Positions 47,019 through 57,273 are shown, counted from the stretch's first letter. The stretch is 64,000 nucleotides of DNA from Nonomuraea indica (GCF_002850745.1 NZ_KZ559468.1:698320-762319); one strand, 5' to 3'. Program-made: numbers and translations. The notes: generated by a model not told the origin, from the letters alone.

Positions 47019-48145
47019 AGGTCGGCATCGTCTGCCCCTACTCCTGGGACATGCCCGGCGGGGTCAAGCAGCACATCGACGACCTGGCCCAGGCGCTGAT
47101 GGCGCAGGGCCACGACGTGTCGGTGATCGCGCCCGCCGCCGACGACGACGAGCTTCCCCCGTACGTGGTGGGGGCCGGGCGGGCCGTGCCCGTGCCGTAC
47201 AACGGGTCGGTGGCGCGCATGTCGTTCGGCTTCCTGTCGGCGGCCCGCGTGCGGCGCTGGGTGCGCGACGGCGACTTCGAGGTGCTGCACATCCACGAGC
47301 CGCTGGTGCCGAGCCTGGGCGTGCTCGCCTGCTGGGCCGCGCGGGGCCCGATCGTGGCGACCTTCCACGCCTCGTGGGTGCGCTCGCGGGCCATCGCGGT
47401 CGCCGAGCCGCTGCTGCGCAGCGCCCTGGAGAAGCTGAGCGGGCGCATCGCGGTCTCCGACGCCGCGCGCAAGAGCCTGGTCGAGCAGTTCGGCGGCGAC
47501 ACCGTGCTCATCCCCAACGGCGTGACCGTGGCCCGCTACGCCGAGGCCGAGCCGCTCGACGGCTGGGGGCCCGACGGGGCGACGCTCGGCTTCCTCGGCC
47601 GCATGGACGAGGAGCGCAAGGGCCTGCCCATCCTGCTCGACGCCTTCACCCGGCTCGCCCCCGACCGGCCCGGCCTGAAACTGCTGATCGCCGGTCCCGG
47701 TGACGCCAAGGACGTCTACGACCGGGTGCCCAGGGAGCTCCACACCCGCGTCACCGTGCTCGGCATGGTGAGCGAGGCCGATAAGATCCGCGCCTACCAC
47801 TCGGTCGACGTGTTCTGCGCGCCCAACACCCGGGGCGAGAGCTTCGGCATCGTGCTGGCCGAGGCCATGGCCTCCGGCGCGACCGTGCTGGCCAGCGACA
47901 TCCCCGCCTTCCGCAAGGTCCTCGGCGAGGGCCAGGCCGGCGCGCTGTTCGCCAACGGCGACGCCGCCTCGCTGGCGCGGGAGGCGGCCGCCCTGCTCGA
48001 CGCGCCCGAACGGCGGGCCAAGCTGGCCGCGGAGGCGCTGGTCGCGGTCCGCAAGTACGACTGGTCGACGGTGGCGCGCGACGTGGTCCGGGTCTACGAG
48101 ACGGTGACCGCCGGCGGCGCCGGCCGGGTGGAGGAGGACCTGTGA
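47015..48145 (+). CDS. pimA: Phosphatidylinositol mannosyltransferase PimA (GT4)
   Basis: 376 aa. GT-B, GT4 family: Cys-Pro-Tyr-Ser-Trp-Asp-Met-Pro-Gly-Gly-Val at the N-terminus (GDP-mannose/PI site loop), His-Ile-His-Glu-Pro, Phe-His-Ala-Ser, Pro-Asn-Gly-Val, Gly-Arg-Met-Asp-Glu-Glu-Arg-Lys-Gly and the E-x7-E motif Glu-Ser-Phe-Gly-Ile-Val-Leu-Ala-Glu. It transfers mannose from GDP-mannose to PI. Third gene of the PIM operon. Confidence 0.95.
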   Translation: MKVGIVCPYSWDMPGGVKQHIDDLAQALMAQGHDVSVIAPAADDDELPPYVVGAGRAVPVPYNGSVARMSFGFLSAARVRRWVRDGDFEVLHIHEPLVPSLGVLACWAARGPIVATFHASWVRSRAIAVAEPLLRSALEKLSGRIAVSDAARKSLVEQFGGDTVLIPNGVTVARYAEAEPLDGWGPDGATLGFLGRMDEERKGLPILLDAFTRLAPDRPGLKLLIAGPGDAKDVYDRVPRELHTRVTVLGMVSEADKIRAYHSVDVFCAPNTRGESFGIVLAEAMASGATVLASDIPAFRKVLGEGQAGALFANGDAASLAREAAALLDAPERRAKLAAEALVAVRKYDWSTVARDVVRVYETVTAGGAGRVEEDL

Positions 48146-48179
48146 GGCACGGCGGCACGGCGCGGCCGGAGGGGGCCCG

Positions 48180-48722
48180 GTGACCTCCACCCTGATCGTC
48201 CTGGTCGTGGGCATCGTCATGGTGCTCCTGGCCGTCTACATCTCCTGGCGGGCCGGCCGGCTCGACCGGCTGCACATCCGCCTGGAGCTGGCCCGCGAGT
48301 CGCTGGAGGCCGCCCTGATGCGGCGCCGGGCCGTGGTGCTCGAACTCGCCGGCTCCCGCCTGCTCGACCCGGCGACCTCGCTGGTCCTCGCCGCGGCGGC
48401 CCACGAGGCCAGGATGGCCGGGCCGGAGGAGCGCGAGCACGCCGAGAGCGACCTGTCACGCGCCCTGCGCGCCGCCGTGGACCAGGGACGCTTCCGCGAG
48501 AAGCTGGCCGAGGCGCCGGGCGGCGAGGACCTGCTGGAGGAGCTGGACGCGGCGGTGGCCAAGGTCGTCTACTCCCGCCGCTTCTACAACAACGCCGTGG
48601 GCGTCACCCGGACGGCTCAGCGGCGCTGGCTGGCCCGTACGCTGCGCCTGGCCGGCCACACGGAGTACCCGAGCTTCTTCGAGATCGACGACGACCCACC
48701 AGCGGCTATGGCTCCAGAATGA
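48180..48722 (+). CDS. LemA-like single-pass membrane protein
   Basis: 180 aa, GTG with GGAGGGGG about 6 nt upstream. One N-terminal transmembrane helix (residues 4-22), then a helical cytoplasmic or outer part with Arg-Arg-Ala-Val-Val-Leu-Glu-Leu and Val-Val-Tyr-Ser-Arg-Arg-Phe-Tyr-Asn-Asn-Ala-Val-Gly, which matches the LemA family signature. Function unknown. It follows pimA by 34 bp and is probably co-transcribed. Confidence 0.75.
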   Translation: MTSTLIVLVVGIVMVLLAVYISWRAGRLDRLHIRLELARESLEAALMRRRAVVLELAGSRLLDPATSLVLAAAAHEARMAGPEEREHAESDLSRALRAAVDQGRFREKLAEAPGGEDLLEELDAAVAKVVYSRRFYNNAVGVTRTAQRRWLARTLRLAGHTEYPSFFEIDDDPPAAMAPE

Positions 48723-48785
48723 CCGCATTTGGTCAGGCCGGTAAGCTTCTTCCGTTTCTGGGCTGAACGCGGAGGAGTTGTGCAG

Positions 48786-49811
48786 GTGCGCCTACCCCGG
48801 ATGATCGCCGTGACGCTTGCCGGAGCGTCCGTGCTGCTGCCCGCGGCGGCGTGCTCGTCGGACGAGCCGGCCGCCGGCCAGGCTCCCCAGGCCGCGACGG
48901 CGGCGCCCACCACTCCCGCCGAGGAGCAGACCCCGGCCGGCGAGCCCCACCCGTTCACCGGCGAGCCCGGGGCGCCGCTCAGGCCGGTGCTCACCGCGAA
49001 GATCGAGAACACCGCGGCGGGCAAGCCGCAGCTCGGGCTCAAGAGCGCGGACATCGTCTACGTCACCCAGGTCGAGGCGGGCCTGACCCGGTTGATCGCG
49101 GTCTTCTCGTCCAAGATCCCGGCCAAGATCGGCCCCGTCCGCAGCGCCCGCGTCTCCGACCTGCACCTCGCCCCGCAGTTCGGCAAGCCGGCCTTCGCCT
49201 ACTCCGGCGCGCAGACCAAGATGCTGCCGCTGATCGCGCAGGCGTCGCTCTTCGACGTCTCCGACAGCCGCGCCCCGGGCGCCTACTTCCGTCAGCCGGG
49301 CCGCGTCGCCCCGTACAACCTGTTCGCCAACACCAAGCAGCTGCTGGCCAAGGCGCCCAAGGCGAGCAAGGCCAAGGACATCGGCTTCACCTTCGGCGAC
49401 GCCCCGGCCGAGGGCGGCGTCGAGCGCAGGTCGTACACGGTCCGGTGGCCCGCCGCGCGCTTCACCTTCACCTGGTCGGAGGCGAAGAAGCAGTGGCTCA
49501 TCTGGCAGGACGGCAAGAAGGACATGGCCGCCGAGGGCGGCCAGCTGGGCGCGCCCACCGTCGTGGTCCAGTACACCCGGACCGAGCGCTCCCAGTTCCA
49601 CGACAAGAACCAGAGCTACACGCCGCTCGTGCGCACCGTCGGCAAGGGCTCGGCGATCGTGCTGCGTGACGGCAAGGCCTACAAGGCCCGCTGGGAGCGC
49701 GAGTCGGAGGAGAGCGGCACCACGTTCACCACCCCGAGCGGCGAGCCGATGAACTTCGCGCCCGGCCAGGTCTGGGTGGCGCTGGCCAGCCGCACACCCG
49801 TCACGCCGTGA
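48786..49811 (+). CDS. DUF3048 domain lipoprotein
   Basis: 341 aa from the GTG at 48786, 8 nt after GGAGGAG; a GTG at 48780 is too close to it. A signal peptide ends at Pro-Ala-Ala-Ala-Cys, a plausible lipobox. A Thr/Pro/Ala linker follows, then the DUF3048 body: Thr-Ala-Lys-Ile-Glu-Asn-Thr, Asp-Ile-Val-Tyr-Val-Thr-Gln-Val-Glu-Ala-Gly-Leu-Thr-Arg-Leu, Gly-Pro-Val-Arg-Ser-Ala-Arg, Tyr-Ser-Gly-Ala-Gln. These are secreted proteins of unknown function. Confidence 0.9.
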   Translation: MRLPRMIAVTLAGASVLLPAAACSSDEPAAGQAPQAATAAPTTPAEEQTPAGEPHPFTGEPGAPLRPVLTAKIENTAAGKPQLGLKSADIVYVTQVEAGLTRLIAVFSSKIPAKIGPVRSARVSDLHLAPQFGKPAFAYSGAQTKMLPLIAQASLFDVSDSRAPGAYFRQPGRVAPYNLFANTKQLLAKAPKASKAKDIGFTFGDAPAEGGVERRSYTVRWPAARFTFTWSEAKKQWLIWQDGKKDMAAEGGQLGAPTVVVQYTRTERSQFHDKNQSYTPLVRTVGKGSAIVLRDGKAYKARWERESEESGTTFTTPSGEPMNFAPGQVWVALASRTPVTP

Positions 49812-50020
49812 CGTACAAAAATGCCAGAAAATCATGACATCGTGGTATGTCGGGGGCGAGGTCGCTCAGGACCTACCATGGGGTTGATAACTGACAGCAT
49901 GCCGGAGGAGAGGCAGCCGGACCGGCCACCCGCACGTGCGCGCGACGACGTCCGCCACGCGACGGGGGCGCGGGTGCGGCGGGCTCGACCGATGAGGCCG
50001 ATGAGTTCGTGAGGAAGACC

Positions 50021-50953
50021 GTGTCCAGCAGCACGCCCGAAGCCCCGTCCACCACCGCCCCCGCGCCGGGCGCCGTCACCGGTACGGCCCGAGTCAAGCG
50101 CGGCATGGCCGAGATGCTCAAGGGCGGCGTCATCATGGACGTCGTCACCCCCGACCAGGCCAAGATCGCCGAAGACGCCGGCGCCGTCGCCGTCATGGCC
50201 CTGGAGCGCGTGCCCGCCGACATCCGCGCGCAGGGCGGCGTCTCGCGGATGAGCGACCCCGACATGATCGACGGCATCGTCAACGCCGTCTCCATCCCCG
50301 TCATGGCCAAGGCCCGCATCGGCCACTTCGTCGAGGCCCAGGTGCTCCAGTCGCTCGGCGTCGACTACATCGACGAGTCCGAGGTGCTCACCCCGGCCGA
50401 CTACGCCAACCACATCGACAAGTGGCAGTTCACCGTGCCGTTCGTGTGCGGCGCCACCAACCTCGGCGAGGCCCTGCGCCGCATCACCGAGGGCGCGGCC
50501 ATGATCCGCTCCAAGGGTGAGGCCGGCACCGGCGACGTCTCCAACGCCGTCACGCACATGCGCACCATCCGCGGCGAGCTCAAGCGGCTCACCTCGCTGC
50601 CCGAGGACGAGCTGTACGTCGCCGCCAAGGAGCTGCAGGCTCCGTACGAGCTGGTCGCCGAGGTGGCCAGGACCGGCAAGCTGCCCGTCGTGCTCTTCAC
50701 CGCCGGCGGCATCGCCACCCCGGCCGACGCCGCGATGATGATGCAGCTCGGCGCCGAGGGCGTCTTCGTCGGCTCGGGCATCTTCAAGTCGGGCGACCCC
50801 GCCAAGCGGGCCGCCGCCATCGTCAAGGCCACCACCTTCCACGACGACCCCGACGTGATCGCCAAGGTCTCCCGCGGGCTGGGCGAGGCCATGGTCGGCA
50901 TCAACGTCGACGAGATCCCGCAGCCGCACCGCCTCGCCGAGCGGGGCTGGTAG
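50021..50953 (+). CDS. pdxS: Pyridoxal 5'-phosphate synthase subunit PdxS
   Basis: 310 aa from the GTG at 50021 (GTG at 50009 also possible; GAGGAAG lies between). TIM barrel with [31 protein letters not shown] (catalytic Lys), and Gly-Glu-Ala-Gly-Thr-Gly. It makes PLP from ribose-5-phosphate, glyceraldehyde-3-phosphate and ammonia from PdxT. The N-terminal 20 residues are a Thr/Pro/Ala extension. A classic terminator follows, and a phoD gene separates it from pdxT. Confidence 0.97.
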   Translation: MSSSTPEAPSTTAPAPGAVTGTARVKRGMAEMLKGGVIMDVVTPDQAKIAEDAGAVAVMALERVPADIRAQGGVSRMSDPDMIDGIVNAVSIPVMAKARIGHFVEAQVLQSLGVDYIDESEVLTPADYANHIDKWQFTVPFVCGATNLGEALRRITEGAAMIRSKGEAGTGDVSNAVTHMRTIRGELKRLTSLPEDELYVAAKELQAPYELVAEVARTGKLPVVLFTAGGIATPADAAMMMQLGAEGVFVGSGIFKSGDPAKRAAAIVKATTFHDDPDVIAKVSRGLGEAMVGINVDEIPQPHRLAERGW

Positions 50954-50986
50954 CAGGCACGCCTTCTGGCGAAAAACACCGACAAG

Positions 50987-51016
50987 GGCGACATCCGCCA
51001 AGGATGTCGCCTTTTT
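50987..51016 (+). terminator. Rho-independent terminator after pdxS
   Basis: GGCGACATCC (50987-50996) pairs with GGATGTCGCC (51002-51011) around a 5-nt loop, followed by TTTTT. This is a textbook intrinsic terminator, and the only one here with a clear U-tract. Confidence 0.95.
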
Positions 51017-51097
51017 CGTGTCGAATGATATTCACGGGCCGGTCATGAAACTCCGTCAGGCTACGGGACGACTCTCCCTACGCCCCAGGAGCCCCCC

Positions 51098-52807
51098 ATG
51101 TCCCAGTTCAACCGGCGGCACTTCCTCGTCACCGGGCTGGCAGCCGGCGCCGCCGCGGCCCTGCCCGCCACGGCGGCACAGGCCGAGCCCACCCCCGGCG
51201 CCACCAGTGGCCCCGCCGATCCCGCCGCCGAGACCGCGCACAGCCTCGCCGCGCGCGGCCTGCGCACCGACCCGTTCACGCTCGGCGTCGCCTCCGGCGA
51301 CCCCGACCACGGCGGCTTCGTGCTCTGGACCCGGCTCGCCCAGCAGCCGCTCGCCGAGGACGGCCTCGGCGGCATGCCGCAGCGCCCGTTCCCCGTCCAG
51401 TGGCAGGTGTACGCCGACGAGCGCGCCCGCCGTGTGGTGCGCGCCGGGGTGGCCGTCGCCGCCCCCGAGTGGGGCCACAGCGTGCACGTCGAGGTGGACG
51501 GCCTGAGCTCCGACCGCGACTACTGGTACCGCTTCCGCGTCGGCCCGTACCTGTCGCCCCTGGGCCGGGCCAGGACCGCGCCGCACCCCCTGTCGTACGG
51601 CGGGGCGCTGTCGATGGCGTTCGTCTCCTGCGCCCAGTACGAGCACGGCCACTTCACCTCCTACCGCAGGCTCGCCGAGGAGCACCCCGACCTGGTGCTC
51701 CATCTCGGCGACTACCAGTACGAGTACACCCGGGACACCTACACCATCCCCGGCGGCAACGTCCGCCACCACGAGGGCCCGGAGACCGAGACCCTCGCCG
51801 GCTACCGCCAGCGTCACGCCCAGTACAAGACCGACCCCGACCTGCAGGCCGCGCACGCCGCCGCGCCGTGGCTGGTCGTCTGGGACGACCACGAGCTCGA
51901 CAACAACTGGGCCGACGAGGTGCCCGAGAAGCCCCAGGTGCCGCAGCCGAACTTCCTGTCCCGCCGCGAGGCCGCCTTCCGGGCCTACTACGAGAACATG
52001 CCGCTGCGCCGCACCTCCATCCCGCGCGGCATCGACATGCAGCTCTACCGGCGCGTCAGGTGGGGCAGGATGGCCACCTTCCACATGCTCGACACCCGCC
52101 AGTACCGCGACGACCAGGGCTGCGGCGACGGCTACCGCGACTGCCCCGCCGCCGTCGACCCGGCCCGGTCCATCACCGGGGCCGAGCAGGAGGCGTGGCT
52201 GCTCGACGGCTTCCGCCATTCCCGGGCCCAGTGGGACATCCTCGGCCAGCAGGTGTTCTTCGCCCAGCGCGACAACAACGCCGGACCCGTCAAGGTCACC
52301 AGCCAGGACGCCTGGGACGGCTACGTCGCCTCCCGCCGCCGCATCACCCAGGGCTGGATGGACGCCGGCGTGCGCAACCCCGTCGTGCTCACCGGCGACG
52401 TGCACGCCCACTGGGCCGCCGACCTCAAGCTCGACTACGACGACCCGACGGGCCCCACGGTCGGCTCCGAGCTGGTCACCACGTCCATCACGACCGGCGG
52501 CGACGGCGCCGACTCCGACCCGGCGACGCACCCGTTCCTCAAGATCAACCCGCACCTGAGGTTCTACAACAACCAGCGCGGCTACGTCCTGACCACCATC
52601 GACCGCGACCGGCTCACCGCCGACTTCAAGGTGGTGCCCCACGTGCGGACGCCCGGCTCCGGCGTCCACACCCGGGCCACGTACGTCATCGAGGACCGAG
52701 TGCCGGGCGTCCAGCAGACCTACCTGCGCCCGCTCGACCCCGCGCTGCGCGCCCTGCCCGGCATCACGGCCGAGGACACCGTCCGCCTGGAGACCGAGCG
52801 CCCCTGA
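51098..52807 (+). CDS. phoD: PhoD-like alkaline phosphatase, Tat-exported
   Basis: 569 aa. The Tat signal has Asn-Arg-Arg-His-Phe-Leu-Val followed by a hydrophobic Ala-rich stretch and Ala-Gln-Ala. The body has PhoD motifs: [33 protein letters not shown], and Leu-Thr-Gly-Asp-Val-His-Ala-His-Trp. The Asp/His set binds Ca/Fe. It releases phosphate from diesters outside the cell, typically under PhoP control; no clear pho box was picked out. It interrupts the pdxS-pdxT pair. Confidence 0.95.
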   Translation: MSQFNRRHFLVTGLAAGAAAALPATAAQAEPTPGATSGPADPAAETAHSLAARGLRTDPFTLGVASGDPDHGGFVLWTRLAQQPLAEDGLGGMPQRPFPVQWQVYADERARRVVRAGVAVAAPEWGHSVHVEVDGLSSDRDYWYRFRVGPYLSPLGRARTAPHPLSYGGALSMAFVSCAQYEHGHFTSYRRLAEEHPDLVLHLGDYQYEYTRDTYTIPGGNVRHHEGPETETLAGYRQRHAQYKTDPDLQAAHAAAPWLVVWDDHELDNNWADEVPEKPQVPQPNFLSRREAAFRAYYENMPLRRTSIPRGIDMQLYRRVRWGRMATFHMLDTRQYRDDQGCGDGYRDCPAAVDPARSITGAEQEAWLLDGFRHSRAQWDILGQQVFFAQRDNNAGPVKVTSQDAWDGYVASRRRITQGWMDAGVRNPVVLTGDVHAHWAADLKLDYDDPTGPTVGSELVTTSITTGGDGADSDPATHPFLKINPHLRFYNNQRGYVLTTIDRDRLTADFKVVPHVRTPGSGVHTRATYVIEDRVPGVQQTYLRPLDPALRALPGITAEDTVRLETERP

Positions 52808-52904
52808 CGTTCACCTCCACGTCACCCGGGCACCTGAAGGAAGACTCCGTGCTGTTCTGGTGTTGAATGGTCGGCGACCCCGGCACCAGAACGGAAGGAT
52901 CACC

Positions 52905-53483
52905 GTGCCCACGATCGGTGTACTCGCGCTCCAGGGAGACGTGCGCGAGCACGCGCGCATGCTCCAGGAGGCCGGCGCGACGGCCGTCCCCGTGCGCCGG
53001 CCGGCCGAGCTGGAGGCCGTCGACGGGCTCGTCATCCCCGGCGGCGAGTCGACCACCATGTGGAAGCTCGCCGAGACCTTCGAGCTGCTCCAGCCCCTGC
53101 GGATGCGCGTCAAGGAGGGCATGCCCGCCTACGGCTCCTGCGCCGGCATGATCATGCTGGCCGACCGGATCGAGGACGGCATCGCCGGCCAGCAGACCGT
53201 CGGCGGCATCGACATGGTCGTCAGGCGCAACGCCTTCGGCCGCCAGGTCGACTCCTTCGAGTCCGACCTCGACTTCGCGGGAGAGCGGGTGCACGCCGTG
53301 TTCATCCGCGCTCCCTGGGTCGAGTCCGTCGGCGCGGACGTCGAAGTGCTGGGCAGGGCCGAGCCTGGGGATAGGATCGTCGCGGTCCGCCAAGGGCCAC
53401 TGCTCGCGACCTCGTTCCACCCCGAGCTGACCGGGGACACGCGCGTGCACCGTTACTTCGTAGACATGCTGAGGGAGCTCTAG
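52905..53483 (+). CDS. pdxT: PLP synthase glutaminase subunit PdxT
   Basis: 192 aa from the GTG at 52905, GGAAGGA 5 nt upstream. Class I glutaminase triad: Tyr-Gly-Ser-Cys-Ala-Gly (Cys), and Phe-His-Pro-Glu-Leu-Thr (His, Glu). Pro-Gly-Gly-Glu-Ser-Thr-Thr is the oxyanion loop. It supplies ammonia to PdxS. Three bp before the next gene. Confidence 0.97.
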   Translation: MPTIGVLALQGDVREHARMLQEAGATAVPVRRPAELEAVDGLVIPGGESTTMWKLAETFELLQPLRMRVKEGMPAYGSCAGMIMLADRIEDGIAGQQTVGGIDMVVRRNAFGRQVDSFESDLDFAGERVHAVFIRAPWVESVGADVEVLGRAEPGDRIVAVRQGPLLATSFHPELTGDTRVHRYFVDMLREL

Positions 53484-53486
53484 GTA

Positions 53487-54239
53487 ATGTCCGGCCACTC
53501 CAAATGGGCGACGACGAAGCACAAGAAGGCCGCGCTCGACGCCAAGCGCGGCAAGTTGTTCGCGAAGCTCATCAAGAACATCGAAGTGGCGGCCAGGACC
53601 GGTGGCCCCGACCCCGATGCCAACCCCACCCTCTTCGACGCCATCTACAAGGCCAAGAAGAACTCCGTGCCCAACGACAACATCGAGCGGGCGCGCAAGC
53701 GGGGCGGCGGCCTGGAGGCCGGCGGCGCCGACTACCAGACCATCATGTACGAGGGCTACGCGCCGGGCGGCGTCGCCGTGCTCATCGAGTGCCTCACCGA
53801 CAACCGCAACCGCGCCGCCTCCGAGGTGCGCGTCGCGCTGACCCGCAACGGCGGGTCGCTGGCCGACCCCGGCTCGGTGTCCTACATGTTCAACCGCAAG
53901 GGCGTCGTCATCGTGCCGAAGAACGGCCTCGACGAGGACACCGTGCTCATGGCCGTCCTCGACGCGGGCGCCGAGGAGGTCAACGACCTCGGCGACGGCT
54001 TCGAGGTCGTCTGCGAGGCAGGCGACCTGGTGCCGGTGCGCAAGGCGCTGCAGGACGCGGGCATCGACTACGACTCGGCCGAGTCCAGCTTCCTGCCCAC
54101 GATGAGCGTGCCGCTCGACGAGGACGGCGCCCGCAAGGTGTTCCGGCTCGTCGAGGCCCTGGAGGACAGCGACGACGTGCAGAACGTCTGGGCCAACTTC
54201 GACGTCTCCGACGAGGTCATGGAGAAGCTCGACGCCTGA
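53487..54239 (+). CDS. yebC: YebC/PmpR family transcription or translation factor
   Basis: 250 aa. [14 protein letters not shown] at the start, [19 protein letters not shown] and Thr-Asp-Asn-Arg-Asn-Arg complete the YebC pattern. Usual length. In actinobacteria it follows pdxT and precedes the ruv genes. Confidence 0.97.
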   Translation: MSGHSKWATTKHKKAALDAKRGKLFAKLIKNIEVAARTGGPDPDANPTLFDAIYKAKKNSVPNDNIERARKRGGGLEAGGADYQTIMYEGYAPGGVAVLIECLTDNRNRAASEVRVALTRNGGSLADPGSVSYMFNRKGVVIVPKNGLDEDTVLMAVLDAGAEEVNDLGDGFEVVCEAGDLVPVRKALQDAGIDYDSAESSFLPTMSVPLDEDGARKVFRLVEALEDSDDVQNVWANFDVSDEVMEKLDA

Positions 54240-54309
54240 GGCGACACGCCACGGCAACAGATGGTTGTTCCGTGGCAGGGCGGCGGCAGGCCGCGTAGGG
54301 TCGGGCGAC

Positions 54310-56049
54310 GTGATCTCCCCCATCCCTCCTCGACCCCCGTCCCCCCCGCTGGGCTGGCTGCTCCTCATGCCCGCCGCCGCGGGCACGCTGATCTCCCTGG
54401 TGCTCCCCAGCGTCCAGACGGTCCTGCTCAGCTTCGAATCGGGCGGGGCCCTGACGCCCAGCACCCCCGCGGGTCTCGCCAACTACGACCGCGTCCTCGG
54501 CGCGGACGGCCCTTACTGGGCCGCGCTGGGCTTCTCGCTGTCCCTGGTGCTGCTGCCGCTGCTCGTCGCCCTGGTCGCCGGGCCGCTGCTGGCCCTCGCC
54601 CTCGACCGGGCGGGCGGCCTCGTGCGGCGGGCCGGCGCCGTCGTGCTGTGGCTGTCGCTGATCGTGTTCTCGCCCACCGCCGTGGCCGCCTCGTGGCTGC
54701 GCGGGCTGCGGGCCGACGAGCCGGGCCTGACGTCGCTGGCGAGGTCACTCGGCGACCCCGCCACCGCGCCCGGCGCGCTGCGGCTGATCGTCGCCGCCGC
54801 GACCTTCGGCGTGGTGTGCGCCCTGGCGGTGACGGCGTTCCTGCCGGCGCTGCGCGGCGGCGCCCCCGGCCGGGCCGTCCTGGCGGTGGCGGGCGTCGTC
54901 GCCCTCGCGATACCGGCGGCCGGGCTGCAGGCGTTCACCATCGGCGTCGCGCTGACGCGCGGCGGTCCGCGCGGCGCCACCCGCACGCTCGCCGGGCTGC
55001 AGTACGACTACGGGTTCGTCGCCGCCCAGCCCGGCATGGGCGCCGCGGTGGCCACGGTCACCGGGGTCGTCCTGGGCCTCCTGGGGGTGGCCGCGGCGAT
55101 CGTCGTGGTGGCGAGCCGCATGCGCCTGTCGATCACCCCGCGCCGGGCGGACCTCCCGCCCGCCGCCGACGACGCCACGGCGCCCGGCGGTCCACGCGAG
55201 ATCAGCGGCATCGCGAAGTCCGGCGGCATCGCGAAGACCGGCAGTGTCGCCACGGCCGGCAGTGTCGCCAGGACCGGCGGCGCCGCCAAGGCCGGTTCGC
55301 CGGTCGCGGTCGCGTTGGGCGTGGCCGCCCTGGTGGTCGCCGTCGCCGTCACCCTCGTGCTCACCTGGCCCTGGCTGTCCGCCCTCACCGAGCCCGCCAC
55401 CTCCACGGGCGCCGGGCTGCGCACCCACGTCAACACCTGGGTGCCCGCCCTCATCGGCGCCGTGATCTCCGTGGGCACCGCCTACCTCGCCGCCCTCGGC
55501 ATCGGCGGCCTGCGCCCGCTCGGCCGCCGCAGCGAGTGGCTGCTGCTGCCGTTCGCCCCCTGGCTGTTCGTCGGCGTCGGCCCGCTCAGCGTCGCCGGTT
55601 GGAGCAACTTCCGCGGCATGCGCCTGCTCGACACGTTCCTCGTGCTCGTCCAGCCGTTCCTCGTCAGCGTCCCGGCGCTGTTCGTGCTCACCCTGCTGTG
55701 CAAGGGGCTGGCCGAGCGGACCGACCGCGACCTCCTCAGCGGGGTGGTCCTGCCGTCGCTGCCCATGGCCGGGGTCCTGACCGGCGCGGTCACCCTGGTC
55801 AACGCCCAGGACGTCCTGTGGCCCCTGCTGGTCACCCACGACCGCGAGCTGGCCACCGCCCCCGTCGTCCAGATGCTCCAGCTCACCCAGTTCGGCAGGG
55901 CCGCGGCCGACGTCGCCCTGACCACCCCGCTGCCCGTCGTGGCGATCGCCCTGCTCGCCGTGGTCACGGCCCAGATCCTCCACCTCGACCGGCTGACGCT
56001 CACCGTGGGAGGCGAAAGTCGTTCGCCTGTCCCGGAGACTTCTGCATAG
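54310..56049 (+). CDS. Fused double ABC-type permease-like membrane protein
   Basis: 579 aa, GTG start. Two membrane halves (about 20-300 and 335-575), each about six helices. The first resembles MalF-type permeases (Pro-Ala-Ala-Ala-Gly-Thr-Leu-Ile-Ser-Leu ... Ser-Phe). The second resembles MalG (Asn-Ala-Gln-Asp-Val-Leu-Trp-Pro-Leu-Leu-Val-Thr). The usual EAA loop is degenerate in both (Leu-Ala-Glu-Arg-Thr-Asp-Arg-Asp-Leu-Leu in half two). A linker of Gly-Ser-Val-Ala-Thr-Ala units from an 18-bp repeat joins the halves. No ATPase or binding-protein gene is adjacent. It may be a stand-alone derivative of a sugar importer. Confidence 0.65.
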   Translation: MISPIPPRPPSPPLGWLLLMPAAAGTLISLVLPSVQTVLLSFESGGALTPSTPAGLANYDRVLGADGPYWAALGFSLSLVLLPLLVALVAGPLLALALDRAGGLVRRAGAVVLWLSLIVFSPTAVAASWLRGLRADEPGLTSLARSLGDPATAPGALRLIVAAATFGVVCALAVTAFLPALRGGAPGRAVLAVAGVVALAIPAAGLQAFTIGVALTRGGPRGATRTLAGLQYDYGFVAAQPGMGAAVATVTGVVLGLLGVAAAIVVVASRMRLSITPRRADLPPAADDATAPGGPREISGIAKSGGIAKTGSVATAGSVARTGGAAKAGSPVAVALGVAALVVAVAVTLVLTWPWLSALTEPATSTGAGLRTHVNTWVPALIGAVISVGTAYLAALGIGGLRPLGRRSEWLLLPFAPWLFVGVGPLSVAGWSNFRGMRLLDTFLVLVQPFLVSVPALFVLTLLCKGLAERTDRDLLSGVVLPSLPMAGVLTGAVTLVNAQDVLWPLLVTHDRELATAPVVQMLQLTQFGRAAADVALTTPLPVVAIALLAVVTAQILHLDRLTLTVGGESRSPVPETSA

Positions 56050-56061
56050 GGTTGTCCGACT

Positions 56062-57273
56062 GTGGAGATTCGCGACCTGACCCCTGACGACATCGACGAC
56101 ATCCTCGACCTGCGCAAGCGGTCGTTCGGCCCGGTGTCCGCCGCCGACGCCGAACGGTGGCGGCGGGCGGCCGCCCCCGTGATGGCCGAAGGCCGCTACC
56201 TCGGCGTGCTCGACGGCGACCGCCTGGCCGCCAGCGCCCGCGTCCGGGCATTCACCCAGTGGTGGCACGGCAGGCCCCAGCCGATGGCCGGCGTCGCCGG
56301 GGTCACGGTCAACCCCGAGTACCGCGGCAGGGGCGTCGGCACCCGGCTCATGCGCGCCGTCGTCGAGCGGGCCGCCGAGCTGGGCGACGCCGTCTCGGCG
56401 CTGTATCCGGCCACCACCCCCATCTACCGCGCGGCGGGCTACGAGCACGCAGGCGCCCAGCACCTGACGACCCTGCGCGCCGAGGCACTGCGCTCCATCC
56501 GGCCCACCGCCCCGGTGAAGCTGCGCCGGATGGGCCCCGCCGACGCCGCCGACGTCGTCTCCGTCCTGCACCGCGTCCACGGCGCCGCCCGCGCCTCCGG
56601 ACCCGTCTCGTGGGACGAGCGCACCTGGGCGCTGTGGCTGGCCGAGGAGGACGACTTCCTCTACCTGGCCGAGGACGGCTACCTGGTCTACCAGTGGGAC
56701 GGCGACGACATCCGCGTCGTCAACCTCGTCGCCGGCTCCGAGGCGACCGCCCGCGCGCTGTGGTCGATGGTCGGCTCCTCGTCCTCGATCGCCGAGCACG
56801 TCACCGCGCCCCTCGCGCCGGACGACCCGGTGCTGTGGCTGACCCGCGAGCGCTCCAAGGACAAGGTCACGGACATCAGGTGGATGTTCCGGGTGGTGGA
56901 CCTGGCGGCGGCCGTGGCCCGCAGGGGCTACCCGGCCGGAGTCGCCCTCGACGCGACGGTCGAGGTGACCGATCCGCTGCGGCCCGGCAACACCGGCCGC
57001 TGGCGGCTCCAGGTCTCCGGGGGCGACGGCGCGGCGACCCTCCTGGAGGCCGCCACACCGGCCACTGACGGCATGGCGACCGGCGCCGCGACTCCGGTGC
57101 CCGCCGACCCCTCCGGGAGCCCCAGGCTCACGATCAACGGCTTCTCGGCCCTGTACGCCGGCATCCCCACGGCCACCCTGCGCCTCGGCGGCCTCCTGTC
57201 CGGCGACGACCGCCACGACGAGGCCCTCGACTCGGCCTTCGCCGCCCGGCCGTACATGCTGGACTACTTCTGA
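56062..57273 (+). CDS. Eis-like GNAT acetyltransferase
   Basis: 403 aa, GTG start. The N-terminal GNAT core has the acetyl-CoA loop Val-Asn-Pro-Glu-Tyr-Arg-Gly-Arg-Gly-Val-Gly-Thr-Arg. A second GNAT-like half and a C-terminal sterol-carrier-like domain follow, as in Eis. Two active-site features are present: a Tyr in Pro-Ile-Tyr-Arg-Ala-Ala-Gly-Tyr, and a C-terminal Phe carboxylate (protein ends Asp-Tyr-Phe), which in Eis acts as general base. Length matches Eis (402 aa). It may acetylate amines, including aminoglycosides. Confidence 0.88.
   Translation: MEIRDLTPDDIDDILDLRKRSFGPVSAADAERWRRAAAPVMAEGRYLGVLDGDRLAASARVRAFTQWWHGRPQPMAGVAGVTVNPEYRGRGVGTRLMRAVVERAAELGDAVSALYPATTPIYRAAGYEHAGAQHLTTLRAEALRSIRPTAPVKLRRMGPADAADVVSVLHRVHGAARASGPVSWDERTWALWLAEEDDFLYLAEDGYLVYQWDGDDIRVVNLVAGSEATARALWSMVGSSSSIAEHVTAPLAPDDPVLWLTRERSKDKVTDIRWMFRVVDLAAAVARRGYPAGVALDATVEVTDPLRPGNTGRWRLQVSGGDGAATLLEAATPATDGMATGAATPVPADPSGSPRLTINGFSALYAGIPTATLRLGGLLSGDDRHDEALDSAFAARPYMLDYF

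Noticed and set aside
49821..50012. 63-codon frame between the DUF3048 gene and pdxS
   Set aside because: Arg/Pro-rich, no ribosome site, overlaps the pdxS start region. Likely the pdxS leader.
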